Below, one piece after another: positions 42,062-50,508 of a DNA stretch of 64,000 nt. Source of the DNA: an uncultured Prevotella sp. Its GTDB lineage: Bacteria > Bacteroidota > Bacteroidia > Bacteroidales > Bacteroidaceae. The translations under genes and the position numbers were made by a program. The notes under the pieces were generated by a model. That model was not told the DNA's origin and made no database searches. It saw only the letters and a list, made by a program, of their open reading frames with translations. Numbering within the stretch: the stretch's first letter is position 1; the number at the start of each line of letters is the position of its first letter. The stretch covers positions 40,500 to 104,499 of the forward strand of contig CALBLK010000076.1 of assembly GCA_937895845.1 (NCBI GenBank). Direction: 5' to 3'.

Positions 42062-42691
42062 ATGGAGAGTGCAGACAAGCGAATCATCATCAATGTGGGC
42101 CGCCAGATTGGAAGTGGCGGACATGTGGTGGCCAAGCGTCTGGCCGAGGAGTTCGGATGCGCGTTTTACGACCGCGAGCTGCTGAACCTCGCGGCCAAGG
42201 AGAGTGGCTTCCGTGAAAAGTTCTTTGAGCAGAACGATGAGCAGTGCGGCTTTTTCCGCTCGCTCTTCCACCTGCACGCACCCCATGTGAGTGACGGCAG
42301 CTTCTACAACGACGCCATGTCGCAGGAGTCGCTGTTCAAGTTTCAGAGCGACGCCATCCGCAAGGCGGCCACGAAAGGGCCGTGTGTGTTCGTGGGGCGG
42401 TGCGCCGACTATGTGCTGCGTGACTTTAGGAACGTGGTGGACGTGTTTGTCACCGCAGACATTGACCAGCGTTTGCAGACAGTGTGCCAGCGTGATGGAT
42501 GCGGCATCGATGCGGCCCGGAAACTCATTGCCAACGGCGAGCGTGAGCGCGCGGCCTACTACAACTACTACACCGGCAAGAAATGGGGGCACAGCGAGAG
42601 CTATGACCTCTGTGTGAACTCGTCGAGACTGGGGCTGGAGGGCACGGTTGCCTTTGTCAAGGAGTTTGTTGAAAAGACCCTTGGCCTATGA
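42062..42691 (+). CDS. cytidylate kinase-like family protein
   Basis: The 209-residue protein has the start of the cytidylate kinase-like family, IIINVGRQIGSGGHVVAKRL, then FYDRELLNLAAKESGF and GPCVFVGRCADYVL. The family resembles CMP kinase but lacks the standard GxxGxGKS loop: the P-loop position reads GRQIGSGG. Substrate is not established. It overlaps the phosphoesterase gene by four bases (ATGA), so the two are coupled. Confidence 0.88.
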   Translation: MESADKRIIINVGRQIGSGGHVVAKRLAEEFGCAFYDRELLNLAAKESGFREKFFEQNDEQCGFFRSLFHLHAPHVSDGSFYNDAMSQESLFKFQSDAIRKAATKGPCVFVGRCADYVLRDFRNVVDVFVTADIDQRLQTVCQRDGCGIDAARKLIANGERERAAYYNYYTGKKWGHSESYDLCVNSSRLGLEGTVAFVKEFVEKTLGL

Positions 42692-43176
42692 AGAGGATTG
42701 GCATCCTGAGCGACACCCACGCCTACTGGGACGACAAGTACCTGCATTATTTCGAGCCGTGTGACGAGATTTGGCACGCCGGAGACATAGGGTCGGTTGA
42801 GGTGGCCGAGCGGCTGGCGGCATTCCGCCCCCTGCGCGCGGTCTATGGCAACTGCGACGGCGGCGACCTCAGACTGATGTTCCGGGAGATTAACCGCTTC
42901 AAATGCGAGGATGTCGATGTGCTGATCAAGCATATAGGCGGCTATCCCGGCAACTACGACCCCTCGGTGAGGGGCATGCTGTATGCCTCGCCGCCGCAGC
43001 TCTTTGTCTGCGGCCATTCGCATATCCTCAAGGTGAAGTATGACAAGACGCTCAACATGTTGAACATCAACCCCGGCGCAGCCGGCCTCCAGGGCTGGCA
43101 GCGCGAGCGGACACTCGTCAGACTGACCATTGAGGGCAGCAAATTTACTGATTGTGAAGTTATAACAATAGGATAG
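42688..43176 (+). CDS. YfcE/MJ0936-type metallophosphoesterase
   Basis: The 162-residue protein has the calcineurin-like metal motifs in order: ILSDTHAYWD (DxH), IWHAGDIGS (GD), VYGNCDGGD (GNCD) and FVCGHSH (GHxH), ending with NINPGAAGLQGW. It is a small metal-dependent phosphodiesterase of the YfcE group; the natural substrate is unknown. It is coupled to the kinase-like gene upstream and followed eight bases later by a small membrane protein gene. Confidence 0.93.
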   Translation: MKRIGILSDTHAYWDDKYLHYFEPCDEIWHAGDIGSVEVAERLAAFRPLRAVYGNCDGGDLRLMFREINRFKCEDVDVLIKHIGGYPGNYDPSVRGMLYASPPQLFVCGHSHILKVKYDKTLNMLNINPGAAGLQGWQRERTLVRLTIEGSKFTDCEVITIG

Positions 43177-43183
43177 TGTAAAT

Positions 43184-43390
43184 ATGGACAGCGAACAGAA
43201 AAGGCACCCGCTCATTGCTTACACCGTGCTGACCGTGGTCTTTTGTGCGGTATCACTGCTGATAGATGCAGTCGCTCAGCGCGAGATAGGCCGGCAGGAG
43301 CTGGTGACTACCTTTGTCCAGGGGGTTCTTGTAAGCGCTGTTGTCTATTGGTTTACCCGTAAGAAATCATCAAACAAATCGTCAAAATGA
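43184..43390 (+). CDS. small membrane protein (68 aa)
   Basis: The 68-residue protein has two hydrophobic segments (YTVLTVVFCAVSLLIDAV and LVTTFVQGVLVSAVVYWF) joined by a short charged loop, and a basic tail. Its stop overlaps the rfbB start by four bases, so it belongs to the same transcript. No family is recognised. Confidence 0.7.
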   Translation: MDSEQKRHPLIAYTVLTVVFCAVSLLIDAVAQREIGRQELVTTFVQGVLVSAVVYWFTRKKSSNKSSK

Positions 43391-44520
43391 AAACAATCGT
43401 TATCACAGGCGGTGCCGGCTTTATCGGTTCGCACGTTGTCCGCCTCTTCGTGAACAAGTATCCTGAGTACCGTATCATCAACCTTGACAAGCTGACGTAC
43501 GCCGGAAACCTGGCCAACCTGAAGGACATCGAGGACAAGCCCAACTACAAGTTTGTCCGAATGGACATCTGTGACTTTGACGCATTCTGCCGGCTGATGC
43601 AGGATGAGTGTGTGGATGGCATCATCCATCTGGCTGCGGAGAGCCACGTGGACCGCTCGATCAAAGACCCGTTTACGTTTGCCAGAACCAACGTGCTGGG
43701 CACCCTGTCGCTCCTGCAGGCCGCAAGGCTCTACTGGGAGTCGCTGCCCGAGAAGTACGAGGGCAAGCGTTTCTACCATATCTCGACCGACGAGGTGTAC
43801 GGAGCCTTGCGGATGACACACCCGGAGGGCATAGAGCCGCCGTTTACAACCAAGGCCTCGTCGGCCAGGCACCACGAGGCGTATGGCGAGGACTTCTTCC
43901 GCGAGACCACAAAGTATAACCCCCACTCGCCCTACTCGGCATCCAAGGCGGGGAGCGACCACTTTGTGCGCGCCTTCCATGACACTTACGGCATGCCGAC
44001 CATTGTGACCAACTGCTCGAACAATTACGGCCCGTACCAGTTCCCGGAAAAGCTGATACCGCTGTTCATCAACAACATCCGCCACCGCAAGCCGCTGCCG
44101 GTCTACGGCAAGGGCGAGAACGTGAGAGACTGGCTGTATGTGGTGGACCACGCGCGAGCCATCGACCTCATCTTCCACAAGGGAAAGGTGGCCGAAACCT
44201 ACAACATCGGCGGTTTCAACGAGTGGAAGAACATTGACATCATCAAGGTGCTAATCAGCACCGTTGACCGCTTGCTGGGCCGCAAGGAGGGCGAGGACAT
44301 GAACCTGATTACCTATGTGGCCGACCGTCCGGGCCACGACGCGCGCTACGCCATCGACTCTACCAAGCTCCAGCGCGAGCTGGGATGGGAGCCGTCGCTG
44401 CAGTTTGAGGAGGGCATCGAGAAGACCGTGAAGTGGTATCTTGAGAACCAGGAATGGCTTGACAACGTGACAAGCGGAGACTATCAGAAGTATTACGAGA
44501 ACATGTATAAAGGACGGTGA
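43387..44520 (+). CDS. rfbB: dTDP-glucose 4,6-dehydratase
   Basis: RfbB makes dTDP-4-keto-6-deoxyglucose, the branch point for deoxysugars of surface polysaccharides. The 377-residue protein has the NAD site GGAGFIGSHVVRLFVNKYPE, HLAAESHVDRSI, HISTDEVYGAL and the catalytic YSASKAGSDHFV (YxxxK). The later fdtA gene acts on its product. Only purT separates the two. Confidence 0.95.
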   Translation: MKTIVITGGAGFIGSHVVRLFVNKYPEYRIINLDKLTYAGNLANLKDIEDKPNYKFVRMDICDFDAFCRLMQDECVDGIIHLAAESHVDRSIKDPFTFARTNVLGTLSLLQAARLYWESLPEKYEGKRFYHISTDEVYGALRMTHPEGIEPPFTTKASSARHHEAYGEDFFRETTKYNPHSPYSASKAGSDHFVRAFHDTYGMPTIVTNCSNNYGPYQFPEKLIPLFINNIRHRKPLPVYGKGENVRDWLYVVDHARAIDLIFHKGKVAETYNIGGFNEWKNIDIIKVLISTVDRLLGRKEGEDMNLITYVADRPGHDARYAIDSTKLQRELGWEPSLQFEEGIEKTVKWYLENQEWLDNVTSGDYQKYYENMYKGR

Positions 44521-44570
44521 GGCACCTTGCTGCGCAGGGATGGGCCAGCCATATATGCAGTGACTGACAG

Positions 44571-45758
44571 ATGAAGAAGATATTGCTTTTAGGCTCAGGC
44601 GAGCTGGGTAAGGAGTTTGTGATTGCGGCCAAGCGTGTGGGACAGTATGTGATAGCCTGTGACCGCTATGCGCACGCGCCGGCCATGCAGGTGGCCGATG
44701 CGTGCGAGGTGTTCCCGATGCTTGACGGCGAGGCACTTGACGCTGTTGTGCGGAAGCACCGGCCCGACATTATCGTGCCCGAGATAGAGGCCATCCGCAC
44801 CGAGCGCCTGTTTGACTTTGAAAGGCAGGGCATCCAGGTGGTGCCCAGTGCCCGGGCTGTCAACTACACGATGAACAGGAGGGCCATCCGCGACCTTGCA
44901 GCAAAGGAGCTGGGCTTGCGCACGGCCAAGTATTTCTACGCCAAGACGTTTGAAGAGTTCAAGGCGGCGGCCGACGAGATAGGCTTTCCCTGTGTGGTGA
45001 AACCGCTGATGTCCTCGTCCGGCCACGGACAGAGCTATGTCCACAATGACGATGAGCTGGAAAAGGCTTTCCGAGAGGCTATGGAAGGCAGCCGTGGCGA
45101 TGTGAAAGAGGTGATTATCGAGGAGTTTGTTGACTTTGACTCCGAGTTCACCCTGCTCACTGTCACCCAGAAAGCGGGGCCCACACTGTTCTGCCCGCCC
45201 ATCGGGCATGTGCAGAAAGGCGGTGACTACCGCGAGAGCTGGCAGCCTTACAGAATTTCCGATGAGGCGCTGGCCCAGGCTCAGCACATTGCCGCCGAGG
45301 TGACCCGGGCGCTGACAGGCGCCGGTATCTGGGGCGTGGAATTTTTCCTGACCAAGCGCGGGGAGGTGATTTTCAGCGAACTGTCACCCCGCCCGCATGA
45401 CACCGGCATGGTCACGCTGGGTCACACCACCAACCTCAGCGAGTTCGAGCTGCATCTGCGGGCTGTGCTCGGGCTGCCCATAGCGGGCATCCACCTGGAA
45501 CATGCCGGAGCCAGCGCGGTGATTCTCTCGCCCGAGGAGTCGGACAGGCCGCTCGACTATAATCTGGTCGACGCGCTCAGGGAAGACCGCACCCGCATCC
45601 GCATCTTCGGGAAGCCGCAGGCTCATGTGGGCCGCCGCATGGGCGTTGTGCTCTGCTACGGTGCCACTGATGCCGACACGACAGGACTGCGTGACAAGGC
45701 CAGGCGGCTGGCCAAGACGGTGCTGGGCACAGACCCCTATGCCAGTTTTCATAAATAA
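44571..45758 (+). CDS. purT: formate-dependent phosphoribosylglycinamide formyltransferase PurT
   Basis: PurT formylates GAR with formate and ATP in purine synthesis, an alternative to PurN. The 395-residue ATP-grasp protein has ILLLGSGELGKEFVIAAKRV, FPCVVKPLMSSSGHGQSYVH, GIWGVEFFLTKRGEVIFSEL and SPRPHDTGMVTLGHTTNLSE. It sits 50 bases after rfbB and 8 bases before fdtA, an odd place for a purine gene. Confidence 0.96.
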   Translation: MKKILLLGSGELGKEFVIAAKRVGQYVIACDRYAHAPAMQVADACEVFPMLDGEALDAVVRKHRPDIIVPEIEAIRTERLFDFERQGIQVVPSARAVNYTMNRRAIRDLAAKELGLRTAKYFYAKTFEEFKAAADEIGFPCVVKPLMSSSGHGQSYVHNDDELEKAFREAMEGSRGDVKEVIIEEFVDFDSEFTLLTVTQKAGPTLFCPPIGHVQKGGDYRESWQPYRISDEALAQAQHIAAEVTRALTGAGIWGVEFFLTKRGEVIFSELSPRPHDTGMVTLGHTTNLSEFELHLRAVLGLPIAGIHLEHAGASAVILSPEESDRPLDYNLVDALREDRTRIRIFGKPQAHVGRRMGVVLCYGATDADTTGLRDKARRLAKTVLGTDPYASFHK

Positions 45759-45766
45759 ATGGTGTG

Positions 45767-46192
45767 ATGGACTCTTCCCAGCGCAGCGTCATCGAGCTGC
45801 CAAAGATATTCGACCCCCGCGGCAACCTCACCGTTGCTGAGAGTAACGTGCAGGTGCCCTTTCATGTTGCGAGGGTCTATTGGGTGTATGATGTGCCTTC
45901 GGGCGAGAGCCGTGGCGGACATGCCCACAAGCAGTGCAGGGAGCTTATCATCGCCCTGAGCGGCAGCTTCACTGTGACGCTTGACAACGGGCGCGAGCGG
46001 GAGCCGTTCCACCTGAACCATCCCTACCAGGGACTTCTGGTGGAGACAGGTGTGTGGCGCACGCTTGATGACTTCTCCTCGGGAGCCGTCTGCCTTGTCC
46101 TGGCCTCTGACCCCTTTGAGGAGGAAGACTACATCCGCGACTATGACGAGTATCTTGACTATCTCCAAGGGCAGACAAGGGAGGCGCAGTGA
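45767..46192 (+). CDS. fdtA: FdtA/QdtA-type dTDP-4-keto-6-deoxyhexose 3,4-ketoisomerase
   Basis: The 141-residue cupin starts at the ATG at 45767; a GTG lies directly before it. FDPRGNLTVAESNVQVPFHV, RGGHAHKQCRELIIALSGSF and a VWRTLDDFSSGAVCLVLASD end are typical of FdtA/QdtA/WxcM proteins. These isomerise dTDP-4-keto-6-deoxyglucose before transamination to 3-amino sugars. RfbB upstream would supply the substrate. No PLP aminotransferase (FdtB) is in the window, so the final sugar is not determined. The next gene overlaps by one base. Confidence 0.9.
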   Translation: MDSSQRSVIELPKIFDPRGNLTVAESNVQVPFHVARVYWVYDVPSGESRGGHAHKQCRELIIALSGSFTVTLDNGREREPFHLNHPYQGLLVETGVWRTLDDFSSGAVCLVLASDPFEEEDYIRDYDEYLDYLQGQTREAQ

Positions 46193-47142
46193 TGGGTGAC
46201 GGCACATTTAGTATAAGGCGGTACACTCCGGCTGACAAGGAGGCGTGGAATGCTTTTGTCAAAAAGTCGAAGAACGGGACTTTCCTGTTTGACCGCAACT
46301 ACATGGACTATCATAAAAGCCGCTTCGAGGACTGCTCGCTGATGGTCTGCCGTAAAGGTGCGCTGTGGGCATTGCTCCCTGCCAACAGGGACGGTGACCG
46401 TTTCTGCTCGCACCAGGGGCTGACCTATGGCGGGTTCGTTACAGACACGGTGGCTACTGCCGGCGATATGGTTACGGTGCTCACACTGCTCAACGGACTT
46501 CTGAGGGAGCACGGGTTCCGGCAGGTCGTCTACAAGGCTGTTCCGTGGATTTATCACCGTGTGCCGGCCGAGGAGGATATCTATGCCATCTATAAGGTGT
46601 GCGGTGTTCACCTGGCGGCGCGTGACATCTCTTCTGCCATTGTCATGTCAAGACGCTTGAAGTGGCACCATAGCCGCAAGTGCGGCGTCAACCGCTGCCG
46701 GAAAGATGGCGTTACGGTGCAGCGAAGTGACGATTTCGAGGGCTTTTGGCAGGTGCTTAACGGTAACCTGATGACCAACTATGGCGTGAGGGCCGTGCAT
46801 ACGCTTGATGAAATCCTGCTGTTGAAATCGCGCTTTCCCGACAATATCCTGCTCTATACGGCCGTGAGAGGGGGCGAGGTGCTTGGTGGCACCGTGCTCT
46901 ATCTCACCCCCCAGGTAGTCCATGCCCAGTATATCTCGGCCAGTCCCGAGGGGAAGCGTCTTCGGGTGATAGACGCCATCTATGACGTTATCCTCAACCA
47001 CGATTTCGTGAATGCCCCTTATTTCGATTTCGGCAAGTCGACCGAGGGTGACGGGCATGTGCTCAACGAGTCGCTGATTTTCCAAAAAGAGGGCTTCGGA
47101 GGGCGCGGCGTGTGTTATGACAGGTATGAATGGAGCCTCTGA
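46192..47142 (+). CDS. GNAT/FemAB-like acyltransferase
   Basis: The 316-residue protein starts at the ATG at 46192, overlapping the fdtA stop by one base. It shows two GNAT-like halves: an N-terminal part with YTPADKEAWNAFVKKSKNGT and FDRNYMDYHKSRFED, and a C-terminal part with GGEVLGGTVLYLTPQVVHAQ then YISASPEGKRLRVIDAIYD. Such proteins often follow fdtA in Bacteroidales polysaccharide loci, where acylation of an amino sugar is plausible. The acyl donor and acceptor are not known. Confidence 0.82.
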   Translation: MGDGTFSIRRYTPADKEAWNAFVKKSKNGTFLFDRNYMDYHKSRFEDCSLMVCRKGALWALLPANRDGDRFCSHQGLTYGGFVTDTVATAGDMVTVLTLLNGLLREHGFRQVVYKAVPWIYHRVPAEEDIYAIYKVCGVHLAARDISSAIVMSRRLKWHHSRKCGVNRCRKDGVTVQRSDDFEGFWQVLNGNLMTNYGVRAVHTLDEILLLKSRFPDNILLYTAVRGGEVLGGTVLYLTPQVVHAQYISASPEGKRLRVIDAIYDVILNHDFVNAPYFDFGKSTEGDGHVLNESLIFQKEGFGGRGVCYDRYEWSL

Positions 47143-47303
47143 CAATGAGGCATATAGCCTTTGACCCCGTGGGGCCAGCTTGGAAGCCCGCACTTTTGGC
47201 CAAGGGGCGAGGCGCGCCGCAAGGCGGCCCGCCGGTTGGCTGGCGAGGTGAGCCACCCTTGCCCCACCTGCCATCGGCAGTCAGTTCTGGATAGGGGCTA
47301 TAC

Positions 47304-47342
47304 CACCAAGGCGCTTAGCGGAAGCCGCTAAGCGCCTTGGTG
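47304..47342. terminator. perfect 18-bp hairpin between convergent genes
   Basis: CACCAAGGCGCTTAGCGG (47304-47321) pairs perfectly with 47325-47342 over a 3-base loop. Neither side has a T-run, so it is a terminator candidate of the long-stem type rather than a standard intrinsic terminator. Confidence 0.5.
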
Positions 47343-47396
47343 CGTGAGACGGTCGAGCCGGAAAGCGGTTCCCGGCATCCGTGCCCTTGCCAGTCC

Positions 47397-48788
47397 TCAG
47401 AATGCAGTGGCAGTGTAGGTCACATTGTCCGTATAGACGTTGAATGTGTTTTCGCTCTTGTTGACAAAGCGGTAAACCAGTCCGGCCTTCAGATTCTTCA
47501 GGTAGATGTCACGCACGGGCAGTCGTGCGTCACCCTTGATCTCGTAGATTGCGTCAGTGCGCCCTATCTCGCAGTTTTCCATAAAGATGTCGTGGATGGG
47601 CGTGATGCGGGTCTCATAGGTGGGTACCAGGCTCTTCCACTGGTAGAGGACGTCGGTGTCAATTTCAAACATGCGCCCTGCACAGGTGCCCTTGCAGTTC
47701 CTCATGTAGACATGGTGGATAAATCCGCCGCGCCGGTGGTTTGTTTTCAGGTACATCATGCGGAACACACTGTCGGTCGCTTCGCAGTGTTCCATCAGGA
47801 TGTTGCGCACCCCTCCGCTCATCTCGCTGCCGATGCCGAGGAGGCAGTGCCCCCTGATTACCTTGCAGTTTCTGATGACCACATTCTCTGTGGGCTGCCC
47901 TATGCGCCAGGCATCGCGGTTGCGTCCAGACTTGATAACGATGGCATCGTCGCCCTGGTCGAACTGGCAGTTCTCGATCAGCATGTTTCTTGTCATCTCC
48001 AGGTCTATGCCGTCGTTGTTGTGGTTGTGGGCGTACACCTTGAGGTTGCGTGCGATGCCTCCGTCGCACAGGAACAGGTGGATAGTCCAAAACGGCGCGC
48101 CGTTGATGTGGAAGCTGTCAAGCAGCACGTTGCGGCAGCGGTTGAAATGAATGAGGTGCGGGCGCATGTTGCTTTCGCCTGCGGCCATCTGGCGTTGCTC
48201 GACGGGTGCGTCGGTTGAGGCCCAGGTGTAGAGTTGCTTTGACGCCTCAAGGTGCCCTTTGGGCCTTTTGAACCAGGGTGCCCACCCCTTGATGCGTGGC
48301 TGGAGCTTGCCGGTGCCGGTGATGGCGATGTTGTCGCAGTCAAATGCATAGACAAGCGGCGAGTAGTTGAAGCATTCCATGCCCTCCCACGAGGTCTGTA
48401 CGGCAGGGAGATAGTCCTTGTAGTTGTCTGAGAACACCACGACTGCGCCCTCTTCCAAGTGCAGGTTCACGTTGCTCTTCAGGTGGATAGGCCCTGTCAG
48501 CCACTCGCCGCGGGGCACGGTCACCCTGCCGCCGCCGGCCTTGTTGCAAGCCTTGATGGCCTTGGCGAAAGCCTGTGTGTTGCTTACTGTCCCTCCAGCC
48601 TTGGCCCCATAGCGCGTGATGGGGAACTGCCTGTCGGGAAACACGTACTCTTTGACAGGCTCCATGGCAAACGGGGCGGTCACGCTGTGTTCGATGTACT
48701 TGGGCTGCCTGCTGGCGGCCACGGCCTGGCCCGCACACAGCAGGGCGGCGGTACCGATGAATAGGTTTTTGATCAGTTTGTCTCTCAT
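47397..48788 (-). CDS. secreted glycoside hydrolase family 28 (polygalacturonase-like)
   Basis: GH28 enzymes cut pectic galacturonan or rhamnogalacturonan. The 463-residue protein has a signal peptide (LFIGTAALLCAGQAVAA), then ITRYGAKAGGTVSNTQAFAK at the start of the beta-helix. The catalytic signatures are HNNDGIDLEM (NxD), FDQGDDAIVIKSG (DD) and IRGHCLLGIGSEMSGG (GH). Its start overlaps the stop of the AraC-type regulator by four bases (ATGA), so regulator and enzyme are one transcriptional unit. No SusC/SusD pair is in the window. Confidence 0.92.
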   Translation of the reverse strand: MRDKLIKNLFIGTAALLCAGQAVAASRQPKYIEHSVTAPFAMEPVKEYVFPDRQFPITRYGAKAGGTVSNTQAFAKAIKACNKAGGGRVTVPRGEWLTGPIHLKSNVNLHLEEGAVVVFSDNYKDYLPAVQTSWEGMECFNYSPLVYAFDCDNIAITGTGKLQPRIKGWAPWFKRPKGHLEASKQLYTWASTDAPVEQRQMAAGESNMRPHLIHFNRCRNVLLDSFHINGAPFWTIHLFLCDGGIARNLKVYAHNHNNDGIDLEMTRNMLIENCQFDQGDDAIVIKSGRNRDAWRIGQPTENVVIRNCKVIRGHCLLGIGSEMSGGVRNILMEHCEATDSVFRMMYLKTNHRRGGFIHHVYMRNCKGTCAGRMFEIDTDVLYQWKSLVPTYETRITPIHDIFMENCEIGRTDAIYEIKGDARLPVRDIYLKNLKAGLVYRFVNKSENTFNVYTDNVTYTATAF

Positions 48789-50323
48789 ATCTCAGTTGTT
48801 GTAGCTGTTTCCTTGCGTTCCTTGATGATGCGCTGGTACTGTGACGGAGTCATGCCAATCACATTCTTGAAAGCCTTGATGAAATTGCTGGCCGACTTGT
48901 ATCCCAAGTCCTCATACACCGCCTGAACGGTTAGCCGCTTGTAGGTGGCGGTGTCTGACAGGCGGCGGCATGCCTCCTTGATGCGGTACTCGTTCAGCAG
49001 GGTCTTGAAGTTCTTGCCCAGCGAGTCGTTGATGCACCATGACACATAGCTGGTGTTGGAGTGGAGCATGTTGACCAGCGTGTTCAGGCTGAAGTCGGGC
49101 TTTGAGATGGTCTCCACATCCTCCATGATGGCCATGATGCTGTCCAGGAGCTTGGCTTCCTGCTCCTCGCCGATGCCCACGTCGGCCCTTTTCTCGGGCT
49201 TGGCCCCCTCTTCGGGCGTTCTGTTTCCAGGCGTGCCGGTGGCTATTCGCGCCCTGGTGTCAATGATGTCCTTTCTCAGTTCCTTGTTTCTCTTCTCTTG
49301 GCGCTCAAGGTCGCTCATCTTGTCAAGCAGCAGGTTGTGCGCCTCATGCAGCCGCTTGTTCTTTCTGAAGATGACAGCTGCGAAGACCACCAGCATGACC
49401 GCGATGACCGAGATAAAAGCGATGACGGCCGTTTGCGCGCTTACCCGCTCGCTGAGCACCAGTATCTGGTCGTTCTTCACTTTCTCCTCGTACTCGAAAA
49501 GCTTGTTCTTTGCATAGTTGAAGCGTTTCTTGTTGAACAGCGAGTCTGATATCTGCACTGCCCAGGCCTTGTATTTCTCCGCCAGGCCGGCGTCTCCGCT
49601 CAGGCGGTAAGCCGTTGAGTAAAGCTGGTAGGTCTCTGAAATCATCTCGCCGCTCTTGATTTTCTTGGCCAGTTGCAGGGCCTTGCCATATTCCGCAAGT
49701 GCCTTTTCTGTCTGATGGAGTGACAGGTAGGTGTTGCCCAGCTCGTGCAGGGTCGTGATGACATACTTGCTGTTCATGCCGTGGTCGGTTGCGAAGGTCA
49801 GCGCTTTCCTGTAATAAAAGACAGCCTCGCTGTACTTCTTCTTGGCCTTGGCCAGCTTGGCCTGACAAATCATCCAGTGATACTTGTCGCCCTGCGACCA
49901 CTTGCCGTTCGTGCCCATCAGCAGCTTGTAGTAGGTGTCCGCGCTCTTTATGTCGTCATTGCAGCACGAAATCTCCACCAGCATGCAGGCAAAGCGCGTC
50001 TGCATGCCGGAGTCCTTGTGCTCGCAGGCCAGGTTGTAGCCCAGCCTGTTGTAATAGATGCTGCGGTCGTAGTCCCCATAAATGGCAAAGATGTTGCCAA
50101 TATTGCCCAAGCATACAATCTGGCTCTTGTAGTCGTTGGCGGCAGAGGCCCATTCCAGAGCTTTTGTATAACATTCCAAGGCTTCAGAATAACGCTCCTG
50201 TCCGTATAGCAAAAAACCTCTTTCCGTGACTTTCTGGATGCTGTCGCGCCGCTTTCCGTCCTCTGATGAAAAGCAGCAGACTGAAAAGACGCACAAAATG
50301 AAAGTGAAGAAAAGTCTGGCCAT
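48785..50323 (-). CDS. transmembrane TPR / AraC-type transcriptional regulator
   Basis: The 512-residue protein has a signal peptide (LFFTFILCVFSVCCFSS) and TPR-like helices at about 30-260, predicted periplasmic. One membrane span lies at about 297-319 (TAVIAFISVIAVMLVVFAAV), then a coiled coil at about 322-355. A C-terminal AraC DNA-binding domain spans about 410-505 (LTVQAVYEDLGYKSASNFIK, then FKNVIGMTPSQYQRIIKE). It resembles a hybrid two-component regulator without the kinase and receiver, so it may sense ligand outside and bind DNA directly. Coupled to the GH28 gene downstream. Confidence 0.9.
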   Translation of the reverse strand: MARLFFTFILCVFSVCCFSSEDGKRRDSIQKVTERGFLLYGQERYSEALECYTKALEWASAANDYKSQIVCLGNIGNIFAIYGDYDRSIYYNRLGYNLACEHKDSGMQTRFACMLVEISCCNDDIKSADTYYKLLMGTNGKWSQGDKYHWMICQAKLAKAKKKYSEAVFYYRKALTFATDHGMNSKYVITTLHELGNTYLSLHQTEKALAEYGKALQLAKKIKSGEMISETYQLYSTAYRLSGDAGLAEKYKAWAVQISDSLFNKKRFNYAKNKLFEYEEKVKNDQILVLSERVSAQTAVIAFISVIAVMLVVFAAVIFRKNKRLHEAHNLLLDKMSDLERQEKRNKELRKDIIDTRARIATGTPGNRTPEEGAKPEKRADVGIGEEQEAKLLDSIMAIMEDVETISKPDFSLNTLVNMLHSNTSYVSWCINDSLGKNFKTLLNEYRIKEACRRLSDTATYKRLTVQAVYEDLGYKSASNFIKAFKNVIGMTPSQYQRIIKERKETATTTEI

Positions 50324-50348
50324 CCTTGTGATTTCTGTTTTGAGGAAA

Positions 50349-50376
50349 CAAAATTACAAAAATAAACGCGAAACAA
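50349..50376 (-). promoter_or_regulatory. promoter of the AraC-GH28 operon
   Basis: On the minus strand TAATTTTG (50349-50356) is preceded by TTG (50374-50376) 17 bases upstream. The ATG is at 50323. Confidence 0.6.
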
Positions 50377-50445
50377 GGGAATGAGACTGCTTTGTTGCGT
50401 GTTTTTTTCTATTTTTTTAAAACAGAAAGCAAATGCGGTGTGCGG

Positions 50446-50478
50446 TTGAAATCGTAATGCGAATATTTGGTAATTTTG
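50446..50478 (+). promoter_or_regulatory. promoter of the first surface-protein gene
   Basis: TTG at 50446-50448 and TAATTTTG at 50471-50478; the ATG is at 50509. The two divergent promoters share the 50.35-50.48 kb intergenic region. Confidence 0.62.
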
Positions 50479-50508
50479 CCGTGGTTAACAACACAAAATT
50501 AAAAGTTT

